This document shows positions 44,306 through 53,812 of a DNA stretch of 64,000 nucleotides, piece after piece; the stretch's first letter is position 1, and each line of letters begins with the position of its first letter. The translations under genes and the position numbers were made by a program. Source of the stretch: Clostridium hydrogenum (GTDB lineage Bacteria > Bacillota > Clostridia > Clostridiales > Clostridiaceae); assembly GCF_021432385.1 (NCBI RefSeq), contig NZ_JAEACT010000004.1:372001-436000 (forward strand), in the 5' to 3' direction. Below the pieces are notes generated by a model that did not search any database, was not told the origin of the DNA, and saw only the letters and a list, made by a program, of their open reading frames with translations.

Positions 44306-44400
44306 GGTTTACCGACTCAACTATTAAGTTATACATGTTTCATAATGCCCAGACCATGGCGTTTTGAAACATGTATGACTTAAGTTTCGGTACAGTTACC
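44306..44400. repeat. Long hairpin between regulator and kinase genes
   Basis: GGTTTACCGACTCAACTATT... pairs with ...TTTCGGTACAGTTACC; centre ATACATGTTTCATAATGCC with GGCGTTTTGAAACATGTAT. A stem of about 40 bases between the response-regulator stop and the kinase start; it may tune kinase expression. Confidence 0.72.
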
Positions 44401-44444
44401 CTTTAATAAGCTCAAATTGAGAAATATAATGCCTAATATAATAT

Positions 44445-45131
44445 TTATTTCTCAAAAGTTATGTAATATCCAACACCACGTTTATTCTTTACAGCATTCT
44501 CTATTCCTATTTCACTTAATTTATTTTTTACCCTTGTAACATTTACCGTAAGTGTATTATCATCTACAAAGGAGGATTCATCCCAAAGTTCCTCTAAAAG
44601 TTCTTCCCTAGTAACCACCTTTTCCGTGTTTTTTAATAGCTTACTTATTAATTTAAATTCATTTTTAGTAAGCTCAACTACCTTATTCCCATATGTCATT
44701 TTAAAAGTATTTTTATCTATAGTTATACCGTTAACGCTAAAAATCTCAAGGTTTTCTTCTGAATACTCACCATACACTCTTCTAATGGATGCCTGAACCT
44801 TTGCAAGTAATAATTCCAGACTAAATGGTTTTGTTATGTAATCATCTGCCCCAATTTCAAGCCCTCTTATCTGCTCGACTTCACTGCTTCTAGCAGACAT
44901 AAATATTATTGGTGCTTTTGACTTTCTTCTAAATATTCTGCACAAATTAAACCCATCATAGTAAGGCAAATTAATATCAAGAAGCACAATATCCGGTTTT
45001 ACTTCCTCAAATTCTTCCTCTATTTTTTTAAAATTTTCTATGCCAAAAACTTCATAGTTATATCTTTCAAGATATTCTTTTGTAAATTCATAAAGTTTTT
45101 TATCATCCTCTACTACTAAAATTTTGTACAT
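44445..45131 (-). CDS. OmpR-family response regulator (BceR-like)
   Basis: 228 residues. Receiver domain with acidic pair D9/D10, phospho-acceptor D52 (VLLDINLPYYDG) and K101-type YITKPF; C-terminal winged helix (VVELTKNEFKLISKLLKN; LWDESSFVDDNTLTVNVTRV). This is the BceR subgroup that controls peptide-antibiotic transporters. Only a weak AGAAAG site precedes the ATG. Cognate kinase is the next gene. Confidence 0.95.
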   Translation of the reverse strand: MYKILVVEDDKKLYEFTKEYLERYNYEVFGIENFKKIEEEFEEVKPDIVLLDINLPYYDGFNLCRIFRRKSKAPIIFMSARSSEVEQIRGLEIGADDYITKPFSLELLLAKVQASIRRVYGEYSEENLEIFSVNGITIDKNTFKMTYGNKVVELTKNEFKLISKLLKNTEKVVTREELLEELWDESSFVDDNTLTVNVTRVKNKLSEIGIENAVKNKRGVGYYITFEK

Positions 45132-45498
45132 AGCTTTCTGATTTCTAAATATTAGCCAAACTTATACATCTAATACTATCCAAAAATCAGGATTTTTCAC
45201 CTCCCCTTGCTTTAATACTTTTATCTATCGTTGACAACTTTCCTCCACTTCGAACTGTGCATAGCTTTAATCTACACCTTATGGAAATAATCACGTAATT
45301 TATAATACTGAGATTTAAATTGTTTTTTCTTTATATTATAAACTTCAGTATATGTTTAAACAACTTAAAATTGCAACTAAAACTTTAAGTTTTATGCTAT
45401 CTATAGATATATTTGAAATAACGAATCGTTATCTTCAAGAAGGATATAATATTTATAATATTTATTTTACAGTGAAAAATTGGAGGTAATAAATATCT

Positions 45499-46206
45499 AT
45501 GAGTATATCTATAACAGCACTTTATAACTCTTTAATCATATTTATAGTACTTTTTATACTTATTAAAATAACTGGAAAAAAACATTTATCCGAAATAACT
45601 TACTATGATTATATATCAGGAATTACAATTGGAGCGATAGCTGGTACAGCAAGTGTTAATGAAAATGTAAGTATCTATAATGGTATTGTTGGTCTATTAA
45701 CTTGGATTATTGTTCCAATGATTATTTCATATATAAATACGAAAAGCTTGTCACATCGAAGACTTACTGTTGGTGAACCTTTAATTTTAATAAAAAATGG
45801 AATTGTAAATGATTTAAATTTAAAAAAAGCAAGATATAATATTGACAATTTACTAATGCAACTCCGCAAAAAAGATGTGTTTAATTTATCGGAGGTGGAA
45901 TTTGCATTGTTAGAAGTCGATGGAGAATTAAGTGTATTAAAAAAGTCACCCTATAATGCAGCAACCCCTAAAGACTTAAATATATCTACACCATATAAAG
46001 GTTTAATTTTAAATTTGATTGTTAATGGAAGAATTATAGAAACAAATTTGAAATTAGCAGGAAAGGATAGTGAGTGGTTAAAGGCTCAACTACATTTAAA
46101 AAAAGTGAATGATCTACAAGATGTAATATTTGCAGGATTCACATCTGATGAACAGTTACAAATAGTTACTAAAAATAATTTATTAAATTCTCAAGGTAAA
46201 CTATAA
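45499..46206 (+). CDS. DUF421 (YetF-like) membrane protein
   Basis: 235 residues. Two to three N-terminal membrane helices (TALYNSLIIFIVLFILIKIT; a second around IYNGIVGLLTWIIVPMIISY), with GKKHLSEITYYDYISGITIG between, then soluble DUF421 and C-terminal domains (IDNLLMQLRKKDVFNLSEVE). The family includes YetF/YrbG-like proteins linked to spores; role unclear. TTGGAGG precedes the ATG. The 367 bases upstream show no clear promoter or hairpin. Confidence 0.88.
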   Translation: MSISITALYNSLIIFIVLFILIKITGKKHLSEITYYDYISGITIGAIAGTASVNENVSIYNGIVGLLTWIIVPMIISYINTKSLSHRRLTVGEPLILIKNGIVNDLNLKKARYNIDNLLMQLRKKDVFNLSEVEFALLEVDGELSVLKKSPYNAATPKDLNISTPYKGLILNLIVNGRIIETNLKLAGKDSEWLKAQLHLKKVNDLQDVIFAGFTSDEQLQIVTKNNLLNSQGKL

Positions 46207-46343
46207 AAGATTAATATTTTTAAAATTTCCTTAGACACACCTTACTATTTACAAACGTTTATTATTTTATATTAAACCTAAATAAACTTTAATAATTTTA
46301 CATTTAATATGTGTTTGTCCGTTTTGGGTGTACTTTTAGCAGC

Positions 46344-46376
46344 AAAACAGCAGATTACAATTAAACCTGCTGTTTT
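46344..46376. terminator. Bidirectional terminator
   Basis: AAAACAGCAG and CTGCTGTTTT around a 13-base loop, between the convergent DUF421 and RND genes, with A/T runs on both sides. Confidence 0.75.
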
Positions 46377-46411
46377 ACAATTAAAATTTAGTTTTCTTTA
46401 ATCTCTGTAAA

Positions 46412-49400
46412 TTAATCTCTTTCCAAAACACTATACATTACAGGAACTATTATAAGTGTAAGTACTGTAGATACAACAAGTCCTCCAATAACAACTATGC
46501 CAAGCCCTTGTGAAATTACAGCTCCATCTGAAAAACCTGCGGCAAGTGGAGTGAGTGCCATTACTGTTGCTATTGCTGTCATAAATATAGGTCTAATTCT
46601 TATAGAACCTGCTTCTAATAAGGCATCTCTAACCTTCATACCTTTCTTTCTATTGCTCTGCACCCTATCTAAAAGAACTATTGCATTAGTAACAACTATA
46701 CCTATAAGCATAAGCATTCCTATAAGTCCTGGAATTCCTAAAGGCTGCCTTGTTATAAATAATGCAAATATTGCTCCTATAGCCGCAAAAGGTAATGAAA
46801 ACAATATTGCAAAAGGTGCTTTAGGTTCTCCAAACGTAACAACCATTACCATATAAACCATAAATATAGCTACAAGGATTGCCATACCCATCTGCGAAAA
46901 GCTATCACTTATATTTTTAGCACTTCCATTTTGCGTAAAAGTAACTCCACTAGGAATTCCTTTAAGTGCTTCTATTTTATTCATAGCTTTTTGTGATACT
47001 GCCCCAGTATCTTTTACATTTATATCAGCTGTAACAGATGCATACTCATTTCCATCAAGTTCAGTTATACTTACAGGTCCATTATCAACTTTGACATCTG
47101 CTATATCACCTAAGTTAAAGCTTCCTTGTGCTCCATTAAGCTGAATATCTTTAACCTTATCCAAAGAATTAATGTCCTTATTATCATATCCTAAATATAC
47201 ATTTACATTATCATTTCCTGATTGCATTGTAGTAACATTCGTGTAGTTCATCATTCCCTCAACCATTCCTGCTGCCTGAAGGGGTGAAATTCCCTCTGCT
47301 GCTGCCTTATTGCTGTCTATTGAAACAGAAATTTCTGGTTTTTTAGCTGAAAGCGTATTAGTTACATTAGATAATTCACTCATGCCCTTAAGCACATCTG
47401 TTGCTTTATTAGCAGCTGTAGTTATATCTTTAATATTATTTCCATTTACTAATATCTGAACATTATCCTTACTCATACTTGTAAAGCTTTGAGGCGTAAC
47501 AGAAAATTTAGCATCACTATTCGACATCTGTTGCGCTTTTTTTATAATTTCATTTCCTGATTTATCATAATCAACACCATCTTTAAGTACTATAGTAAAC
47601 TTACCAGAATTACTCCCTTGAATAAACAAAGCCGAGGTTGAACTTGAACTATTGTCTCCAATGGTACTTGCTATAGTTTTTACATCACTTCTGCCTGCCA
47701 CGTATTTTTCAAACTTTAAAGCTTCTTCATTGGTTTTTTCTGCTGAAGTTCCTGGAGGCATAGTTATTGTTGCATTCAGTGTGTTAGATGTATCTGATGG
47801 TAAAAACTGAATTCCTATACCCTTTATAAGGAAAAGCGAAAAAACAAATAGTATAATTGAAGCTGCAACAACTAATATTCTATGGTTAAGAGCTCCATTC
47901 AATATTTTTTTGTATGACTTTACCACAATTCCTTCACCTTTTTCAGGTTTTGGTTTCTCATTTAATATCATAACCCTACTAAGGACAGGAACTACCGTTA
48001 ATGCAACTAGAAGCGATGCTAAGATACATATTACAACTGTTATAGCAAAAGGAACAAATACTTTTCCAACCATTCCGCTTATCATAGATAGAGGTAAAAA
48101 TACTGCAACGGTTGTTATTGTAGATGAGGTTATTGCTGAAGATACCTCACTTACCGCTGTCTGGACCACCTCTTCTTTTGCTACATCATGCTTTATAATC
48201 CTTCTGTGTATATTTTCAATTACAACAATAGAATCATCTACTATACGTCCTACAGCTACTGCCATTCCCGAAAGTGACATTATGTTCAAAGTTATTCCAA
48301 AGCTAGGTAGTAATATAAGTGCTATAAGTATTGAAAGCGGTATTGAAACAACAGCTATTACAGTTGCCCTTATATTTTTCAAAAACAAAGCTATAACTAT
48401 TACAGCAAAAAGCGCACCTAAAACTCCTTCTCTAACCATTCCATCTACAGATTGTTTAATAGCCTCTGATGAATCGCTTATTTTGTTGAACTTAACTCCA
48501 CTATTAGACTTTTCCAAATCGGTAAGAGCACTTTGCACATTTTTTGCAATATCCACAGTATTGCCATCATCAGTTTTATAAATATTCATTATTACAGAAT
48601 TTTTGGCATTTGATCTAACAAAATAAGTTGCATTAGAATTTCCTCTTGTTACTGTTGCTACATCTTTAAGATATACAACTTTAACCTGTGCTACTGAACT
48701 ATTGGAACTTTGGGAACTTGAATTTAAACTTGAATTATTACTTTGAGGTAAACTAGTTGTTGCTGAAGACTTAGAACCTCCTGCTGCACTAGATAATGAT
48801 TTTCCTGCCGCCTCTTGCTGACTCATAAGAGTATCAAGCTGAGCTTGTGCCTGCTGAAGTCCTGCCTGCATTTTTGTTATTGTTGCCTTTGCTAAAGCTT
48901 TATCCTTAGCAGAAGAACTTGGATTACTTAAAATTGATTGCTCAGAAAGTATCATTGACTGTGCTTTTTGCATCTGATTTAATATTGCAATAGCTTGGGT
49001 ATTTCCTCCAAGCATTTGGCCCATTTGTCCTACTCCCTGACCTATTTGTCCAACAGCTTGTCCTAATTGTCCCTCGCCTTGTGCTAACTGTCCAACTGCT
49101 TGTCCTAATTGGCTCATTCCACCTTGTACCTTTTGAAAAGCATCACCTACAACCTTATTTTGATTTGGAAGAACTGCTATTGGCATAGCTTTTATATCAT
49201 CAATGGTATAAAGTTTTTTAGTCATTTGTATAGGAAGTGTATTATTACCTATATTCACACTTCCAGCTGGAAAAGATATATTATTACCTTGAAGTGCCGT
49301 TTTTACATCTGAGAGAGTAAGCCCATTGCTCTTTAACTTATCATTATCCACATTTATATATACATCCCCATTTGAAGTTCCTTGAACATCTACGCTTGAA

Positions 49401-49906
49401 ACTCCAGAAATTCCACTAAGCTTTGGTTCTATTTTGTCATTCACCAACTTTGTCAACTCATCCATACTCTTACTGCTTTCTATGGAGTAGGTCATTATAG
49501 GTGTACTTCCCATGCTTATTCTTGATATTGTTGGTTTTTGTGCAGAGTCTGGAAGCTTAACCTTATTTACTGCATCCTCTACATCTTTTTCTGCCTTATC
49601 CATATCCGCCGAATAATCAAATTCAGCCACCACAATAGATACATTTTCATTTGAAGTAGTTTTTACATCCTGTATTCCCTTAGCCCCTGAAATTGCTTTT
49701 TGAATTGGACTTGATATATCATTATCGACCTGTTCTGGTGATGCTCCTGGATATACAGTTACCGCTGTTACAACTGGTATACTTATGTTAGGCATAGATT
49801 CCATATTTATAGTTTTTGCTGAATATAATCCACCAACTGTAATGAGTATTATTATAAGAAATATTACAAAAACATTTTTAAGAGAAAATTTAGTTAATCT
49901 GTTCAA
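46412..49906 (-). CDS. RND superfamily efflux transporter with Gly/Gln-rich insertion
   Basis: I prefer the TTG at 49906 (MNRLTKFSLKNVFVIFLII). The ATG five codons upstream has no ribosome site, but it starts ATGGAGG, which gives the TTG an ideal site. 1164 residues, about twelve membrane helices in the AcrB/SwrC layout with two large outside loops. Typical blocks: MPNISIPVVTAVTVYPGASP, GRIVDDSIVVIENIHRRI and IGIVVTNAIVLLDRVQ. The first outside loop carries an added ~155 residues (about 251-405) with QLGQAVGQ/GQ repeats, a coiled-coil-like stretch and a Ser/Asn-rich tail. No membrane-fusion-protein gene is adjacent. Proton-driven export is expected. Confidence 0.9.
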   Translation of the reverse strand: MNRLTKFSLKNVFVIFLIIILITVGGLYSAKTINMESMPNISIPVVTAVTVYPGASPEQVDNDISSPIQKAISGAKGIQDVKTTSNENVSIVVAEFDYSADMDKAEKDVEDAVNKVKLPDSAQKPTISRISMGSTPIMTYSIESSKSMDELTKLVNDKIEPKLSGISGVSSVDVQGTSNGDVYINVDNDKLKSNGLTLSDVKTALQGNNISFPAGSVNIGNNTLPIQMTKKLYTIDDIKAMPIAVLPNQNKVVGDAFQKVQGGMSQLGQAVGQLAQGEGQLGQAVGQIGQGVGQMGQMLGGNTQAIAILNQMQKAQSMILSEQSILSNPSSSAKDKALAKATITKMQAGLQQAQAQLDTLMSQQEAAGKSLSSAAGGSKSSATTSLPQSNNSSLNSSSQSSNSSVAQVKVVYLKDVATVTRGNSNATYFVRSNAKNSVIMNIYKTDDGNTVDIAKNVQSALTDLEKSNSGVKFNKISDSSEAIKQSVDGMVREGVLGALFAVIVIALFLKNIRATVIAVVSIPLSILIALILLPSFGITLNIMSLSGMAVAVGRIVDDSIVVIENIHRRIIKHDVAKEEVVQTAVSEVSSAITSSTITTVAVFLPLSMISGMVGKVFVPFAITVVICILASLLVALTVVPVLSRVMILNEKPKPEKGEGIVVKSYKKILNGALNHRILVVAASIILFVFSLFLIKGIGIQFLPSDTSNTLNATITMPPGTSAEKTNEEALKFEKYVAGRSDVKTIASTIGDNSSSSTSALFIQGSNSGKFTIVLKDGVDYDKSGNEIIKKAQQMSNSDAKFSVTPQSFTSMSKDNVQILVNGNNIKDITTAANKATDVLKGMSELSNVTNTLSAKKPEISVSIDSNKAAAEGISPLQAAGMVEGMMNYTNVTTMQSGNDNVNVYLGYDNKDINSLDKVKDIQLNGAQGSFNLGDIADVKVDNGPVSITELDGNEYASVTADINVKDTGAVSQKAMNKIEALKGIPSGVTFTQNGSAKNISDSFSQMGMAILVAIFMVYMVMVVTFGEPKAPFAILFSLPFAAIGAIFALFITRQPLGIPGLIGMLMLIGIVVTNAIVLLDRVQSNRKKGMKVRDALLEAGSIRIRPIFMTAIATVMALTPLAAGFSDGAVISQGLGIVVIGGLVVSTVLTLIIVPVMYSVLERD

Positions 49907-49994
49907 TATTTTATCCTCCATTCGTATAAAAATTGTATTATCTATAATTTTATATATTTAAGAGGATTTATTAAATTTATTATACTTAAAAAAA

Positions 49995-50012
49995 GCTTAC
50001 AAATTTGTAAGC
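49995..50012 (-). terminator. Rho-independent terminator downstream of the APH-like gene
   Basis: GCTTACAAATTTGTAAGC is a perfect 18-base palindrome with A- and T-runs on its flanks. It lies about 185 bases past the minus-strand stop at 50197 and before the RND gene. The 180 bases in between hold no gene that I can support. Confidence 0.65.
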
Positions 50013-50196
50013 CTTTTTAGATAAGCCGCTATGAAGTTTTTTTTACCAATCAAAAAATATTACCAATATTTAAAAATTTTAAATTTACTATACAAAATCT
50101 TATGACTTGCAACCCATAGTTGACAAAAAACATTTGGAAAATGCTAGACTTTGCCAACATAATACGTATAATAAAAATTAGCGATGTAAAAGTTCA

Positions 50197-51219
50197 CTAT
50201 TTACAACAAAATTCCTTTACCAACCTTTTTGTTAATTCCTCAATATTTTCCTCAAACCACCTGCAAAGCATTGTAGACCAATTGGCATATCTACAAAGCA
50301 CATTTTTATTAGAATTTTCTGATTCATAGTACTGACTAAAATAATCTGATACGGCAAGCTGGTAATAGTACAAATATCCCATCATTTTTATGTCATAAGC
50401 ATTAAGCTCACTATATTTCATATAATTGCATATATATTTTTTGAGGTTATCAAAATCTATGCCTCCATTAGCACATTTAGAATCTGCATAACTATATGAT
50501 CTAATTAGCTCCCACGAGGCTGGATGAACACAAGCAGAGGTAAAATCAATTACTGCATTAATAGAATTCTCTCCGCATAAAATTTGACTTATAAAATAAT
50601 CACCATGAGTATTCTTGTACGTAAACTTGTTAATATCAAGCTTAATATCTTTTACCTTATCTAATAATTGAATTCTATATTCTAAATCTATAATATTTTG
50701 TTCTTCCTTGTTTTTTATTGCTTTTTCTAAGGATTCTTTATATGACTGTTTTGCACTATCTACATTTACAAATTTAAAAAAGTTTTCTCCTATGCCCTCA
50801 CTTAATGGTGGAATTTCCTCTAAGGCTTTATGAATTTTACCAAGCATAACCGCACTTTCTTCCATAAACCACTGAGGAGCTGTATTCATTTCTAAAACCC
50901 TACCTTCTATAAAACTTTGCAAATGAAAAGTATGTTCAAAATATTCTCCTAAATACTTTCCTTGCCTAGTTTTATAAAACTTTGATACCGCAATTCCATT
51001 TTTTAGTAAAACATCATTGATTAATGGCTCTTTATCAGGATGATTCATAAATACCATTTCTATATCTTTAAATAAATATTCTCCACTTTCAGCAGTAATG
51101 TGAAAACACTCAGAAGAAGCTCCCTCTAAAATTGGCTTTATCTCTTTAATTTCACCAATATCATAGTTATCTTCAATTATTTTTTCTAATTCTACTATAT
51201 CCAAAATTCCTTTTTTCAT
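50197..51219 (-). CDS. Aminoglycoside-phosphotransferase-fold (APH/CotS-like) protein
   Basis: 340 residues, AGGAG before the ATG. Kinase-like: the catalytic loop is NTHGDYFISQIL with the Asp kept but Gln where Asn usually is, followed by AVIDFTSACVHPASWELIRS with the metal-binding Asp. The length and C-terminus match CotS/choline-kinase-like members of clostridia. Substrate unknown; nothing indicates drug resistance. Confidence 0.8.
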   Translation of the reverse strand: MKKGILDIVELEKIIEDNYDIGEIKEIKPILEGASSECFHITAESGEYLFKDIEMVFMNHPDKEPLINDVLLKNGIAVSKFYKTRQGKYLGEYFEHTFHLQSFIEGRVLEMNTAPQWFMEESAVMLGKIHKALEEIPPLSEGIGENFFKFVNVDSAKQSYKESLEKAIKNKEEQNIIDLEYRIQLLDKVKDIKLDINKFTYKNTHGDYFISQILCGENSINAVIDFTSACVHPASWELIRSYSYADSKCANGGIDFDNLKKYICNYMKYSELNAYDIKMMGYLYYYQLAVSDYFSQYYESENSNKNVLCRYANWSTMLCRWFEENIEELTKRLVKEFCCK

Positions 51220-51240
51220 TTTATTCTCCTAATTTACCAT

Positions 51241-51756
51241 CTAAATATTAAATCTCATAACCTTAATAATATGCTTTTTAGACTTAAATTCCATATCAGT
51301 TTGTTTAATTTCTTCATAACCTAGCTTTGTCCAAAATTTAATTCCATTATAATTTTCTTCTATTACACCTATTCTTAAAGTTTTTGCTCCTAACTGCTTT
51401 GACCATTGAGCTATTGCATTATGAGTTTCTTTTCCTAATCCACTACCTCTTTCTTTAGGTTCAAGTATCATTAGACCAATCATCCACTCTCCATCCTCTG
51501 GAAAATTTCTTACAATATCTACAATTCCAACAAGCATCTCTTTATTATTGAATACACCAAATACAAATTTATCTTCGTAATTCTTATCGGGAGGCAACTC
51601 TGCAAATATTTCCTTTGCATCTTCATTTGTTGGCTTTACACCATCAGACAATATATAATAATCTGAACATGCTACACATAAGTTATAAACACTTATTATT
51701 TTATCTAAACCAAGTATTTTAATTTCATAATTGTTTTTTAATTTTAAACTCTCCAT
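51241..51756 (-). CDS. GNAT family N-acetyltransferase
   Basis: The ATG at 51756 has GGAGG in front; nine further codons upstream in frame do not. 171 residues. Acetyl-CoA site MILEPKERGSGLGKETHNAI and the end YNGIKFWTKLGYEEIKQTDM. First of a same-strand run of small enzymes. Confidence 0.87.
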   Translation of the reverse strand: MESLKLKNNYEIKILGLDKIISVYNLCVACSDYYILSDGVKPTNEDAKEIFAELPPDKNYEDKFVFGVFNNKEMLVGIVDIVRNFPEDGEWMIGLMILEPKERGSGLGKETHNAIAQWSKQLGAKTLRIGVIEENYNGIKFWTKLGYEEIKQTDMEFKSKKHIIKVMRFNI

Positions 51757-51775
51757 ATAAACCTCCAATTTTATT

Positions 51776-52396
51776 TTAATCACAAATTTTAGTGCTTATA
51801 GAAGCCCCGTCTCCTATCGGAAGTATCGTTGTATAAAGTCTCTTGTCAGAGAAAACTTTTTTAGCATATTGATCCATAGGAGCACTAAATACTTCTGGTA
51901 TTCCCATTGGCTTAAAAAGAACATCGTCAGCAATTATGAGTCCATTTTTACGGGTTAACTCTATGCATTTTTCTAACATTGGTACATATAAAGCTTTATC
52001 GGAATCCTGCAAAATTATATCAAAAGGCCCTTCAACCTCATTAATTATCTTACTTGCATTACCTAATCTTAAATCCACAATATCTGATAATCCAGCTAAT
52101 TCAACATTTCTCTTAGTAGTTTCATAAAGTTCCTTGTCACACTCAATCGATGTAAGCTTACCGCCTGTCTCCTTTAATGCCTGTGCTATCCAAACAGTAG
52201 AATACCCAAGACATGTACCAAATTCCATTACTCTTTTAGCCTGCATTGATCTAATTAATAAACCCAAGAATCTACCAGTTTCTAAGCCTATAGATGGTCT
52301 GATATCATTTCTTTTTTCTTCCTGCTTACAGATTTCCTCCAATTGTTTATTATCAAAATCAATAAAACCATCAATATATTCTTTTACCTTATCCAT
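51776..52396 (-). CDS. Class I SAM-dependent O-methyltransferase
   Basis: 206 residues, GAAGGTGA before the ATG. Rossmann motifs: RVMEFGTCLGYSTVWIAQAL (SAM loop), LTSIECDKELYETTKRNVEL and DIILQDSDKALYVPML, then NGLIIADDVLFKP. Matches the O-methyltransferase family 3 (catechol/caffeoyl-CoA type). 20 bases before the GNAT gene, so cotranscribed. Acceptor unknown. Confidence 0.88.
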   Translation of the reverse strand: MDKVKEYIDGFIDFDNKQLEEICKQEEKRNDIRPSIGLETGRFLGLLIRSMQAKRVMEFGTCLGYSTVWIAQALKETGGKLTSIECDKELYETTKRNVELAGLSDIVDLRLGNASKIINEVEGPFDIILQDSDKALYVPMLEKCIELTRKNGLIIADDVLFKPMGIPEVFSAPMDQYAKKVFSDKRLYTTILPIGDGASISTKICD

Positions 52397-52406
52397 AAAA
52401 TCACCT

Positions 52407-52901
52407 TCATATTTCTTTTTTCATAATAACCGCTGGAAGTTCCTTTTCTCCCCAACTTAATTTAACATCTTTAAACTTAATAAATCCATTTGAATTCCAA
52501 AACTTAAGCACATTAGCATCATAATTTGTAACTACATCTATCCTCATAGTCTCACTTCCAAGTGATTTTGCATACTTTTCTAAAGCGCCATATAAGAGCT
52601 TTCCCATTCCTTTATTTTTATAGTCACTTTTTAATATTAATATTGCCAAATACGTTTCTTCTTCAACTTTAAAATCCAATACTCCAGCTACTTTATTTGA
52701 TTGTTTTTCTATTATTTTGCAGGGATTAAAATCGATTTTTTTCATATCTTCTAATTCTTTAACAACCCAATTACCATCTATTTTATCTTTTCCTATATGA
52801 TTCATTAAAAATTTCTTATTAGAGTTATATACATCTGCAATTTCATAAGCATCTTCAGCACGAGCTAACTCAACTTTAAATTTTTCTGTTTCAAAAAACA
52901 T
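52407..52901 (-). CDS. GNAT family N-acetyltransferase
   Basis: 164 residues. Acetyl-CoA site ILILKSDYKNKGMGKLLYGA and C-terminal ANVLKFWNSNGFIKFKDVKL. GGAGG precedes the ATG, and ten bases separate the stop from the methyltransferase start, so the two are probably one transcript. Confidence 0.86.
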   Translation of the reverse strand: MFFETEKFKVELARAEDAYEIADVYNSNKKFLMNHIGKDKIDGNWVVKELEDMKKIDFNPCKIIEKQSNKVAGVLDFKVEEETYLAILILKSDYKNKGMGKLLYGALEKYAKSLGSETMRIDVVTNYDANVLKFWNSNGFIKFKDVKLSWGEKELPAVIMKKEI

Positions 52902-53024
52902 GCACTTTGCACCTCCTATAGCTAGGAACCATTTAAACTGTGAATTGTGAACCGATTCAACTTCCAGTTTTCTAGCATTCGCTTGATCGTACTAATTTTA
53001 ATATTCAAATTCGTATGTCTACAT

Positions 53025-53642
53025 TTAGTATTTTTCCGCCTCTTCAAACACTTTCCTGTAGTATTCATCACCATGAGGTACAAATTGATTTTTAAAAAGT
53101 TTTTTGTGAATTTCTCTCCTACTTCCGGCACCATCAACCTCAAAACCATCTGCTTGCACACTATCTACCTCATCCTTAAGTAATTTTATAAGCTCCTTAA
53201 GGTCTATTTGCACAAGCCCCACCACTTCATCAAGCTGTAAAATGTAATTTTCAATTTCTTCATTACTTAAATAAAAATAAATGTGGCAATGCTCTCTGTC
53301 CATATATGTTTTTCCATCATATTCTTCTTTATAAACTGCAGCAGGAATAAGTTCACTGAATTTCACATCAATTCCAAGCTCCTCTTTAAGTTCTCTTACC
53401 CCATCCTCTAAGCTTTCCCCGCTTACAAGATGCCCTGCTGAGCTTGTATCATACAGATTAGGTGAAGTGTCCTTTAACGGATGCCTTTTTTGAAACAAGA
53501 GAAATTTTTTATCATTTTCTTTTTTTATAACAAAACACTGAAAAGTTCTATGCCAATATCCATTTTTGTGAACATTCTTTCTTAAGGCTTTTCCAATTAA
53601 TTTTTCATTTTCATCAAATACATCTAAATATTCATCCACCAT
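53025..53642 (-). CDS. NUDIX hydrolase (IPP isomerase-like)
   Basis: 205 residues. Opening DEYLDVFDENEKLIGKALRK and WHRTFQCFVI place it with the isopentenyl-diphosphate-isomerase-like NUDIX group. NUDIX box: GHLVSGESLEDGVRELKEEL, with the metal-binding REL-x-EE. AAGGAGG precedes the ATG. Substrate is unknown; many relatives hydrolyse nucleotide diphosphates. The gap to the next gene (52902-53024) holds CTGTGAATTGTGAA, like the outer-arm motif of the repeat at 29351. Confidence 0.87.
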   Translation of the reverse strand: MVDEYLDVFDENEKLIGKALRKNVHKNGYWHRTFQCFVIKKENDKKFLLFQKRHPLKDTSPNLYDTSSAGHLVSGESLEDGVRELKEELGIDVKFSELIPAAVYKEEYDGKTYMDREHCHIYFYLSNEEIENYILQLDEVVGLVQIDLKELIKLLKDEVDSVQADGFEVDGAGSRREIHKKLFKNQFVPHGDEYYRKVFEEAEKY

Positions 53643-53665
53643 TTAGTTGCCTCCTTAATCCCTGT

Positions 53666-53812
53666 TTAAAAGAATAATGGTTTTTGAAGTGACGATTTAA
53701 ATAAAATTCAATAAATCTTGATTGCAATTCTTGAAAGTTCTTAGTCTTTTAAGAGTTCCAATCTTAGATTTATGAATTTTATTTAATGTCACAAGAAAAC
53801 CATTATTCTTTA
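53666..53812. repeat. Nested inverted repeat overlapping the DUF2087 gene end
   Basis: TTAAAAGAATAATGGTTTT pairs with AAAACCATTATTCTTTAA; the latter encodes the last residues and stop of the gene at 53803. Inside, AAATAAAATTCAATAAATC pairs with GATTTATGAATTTTATTT, and the core has TTGAAAGTTCTTAGTCTTTT as at 39634. Related to that element but with locus-specific ends. Confidence 0.68.

Noticed and set aside
47910..48581. A 223-codon open frame antisense to the RND transporter gene
   Set aside because: It is a mirror of a strongly conserved coding region, has no ribosome site and resembles no protein family.
50113..50160. A plus-strand promoter (TTGACA followed by TAGACT) pointing into the APH-like gene
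   Set aside because: Spacing is 19 bases, the -10 is poor and no gene or RNA is visible downstream.
50197..51219. Aminoglycoside resistance gene
   Set aside because: Only the fold is shared; the catalytic loop deviates (Gln for Asn) and the best resemblance is to CotS/choline-kinase-like proteins.
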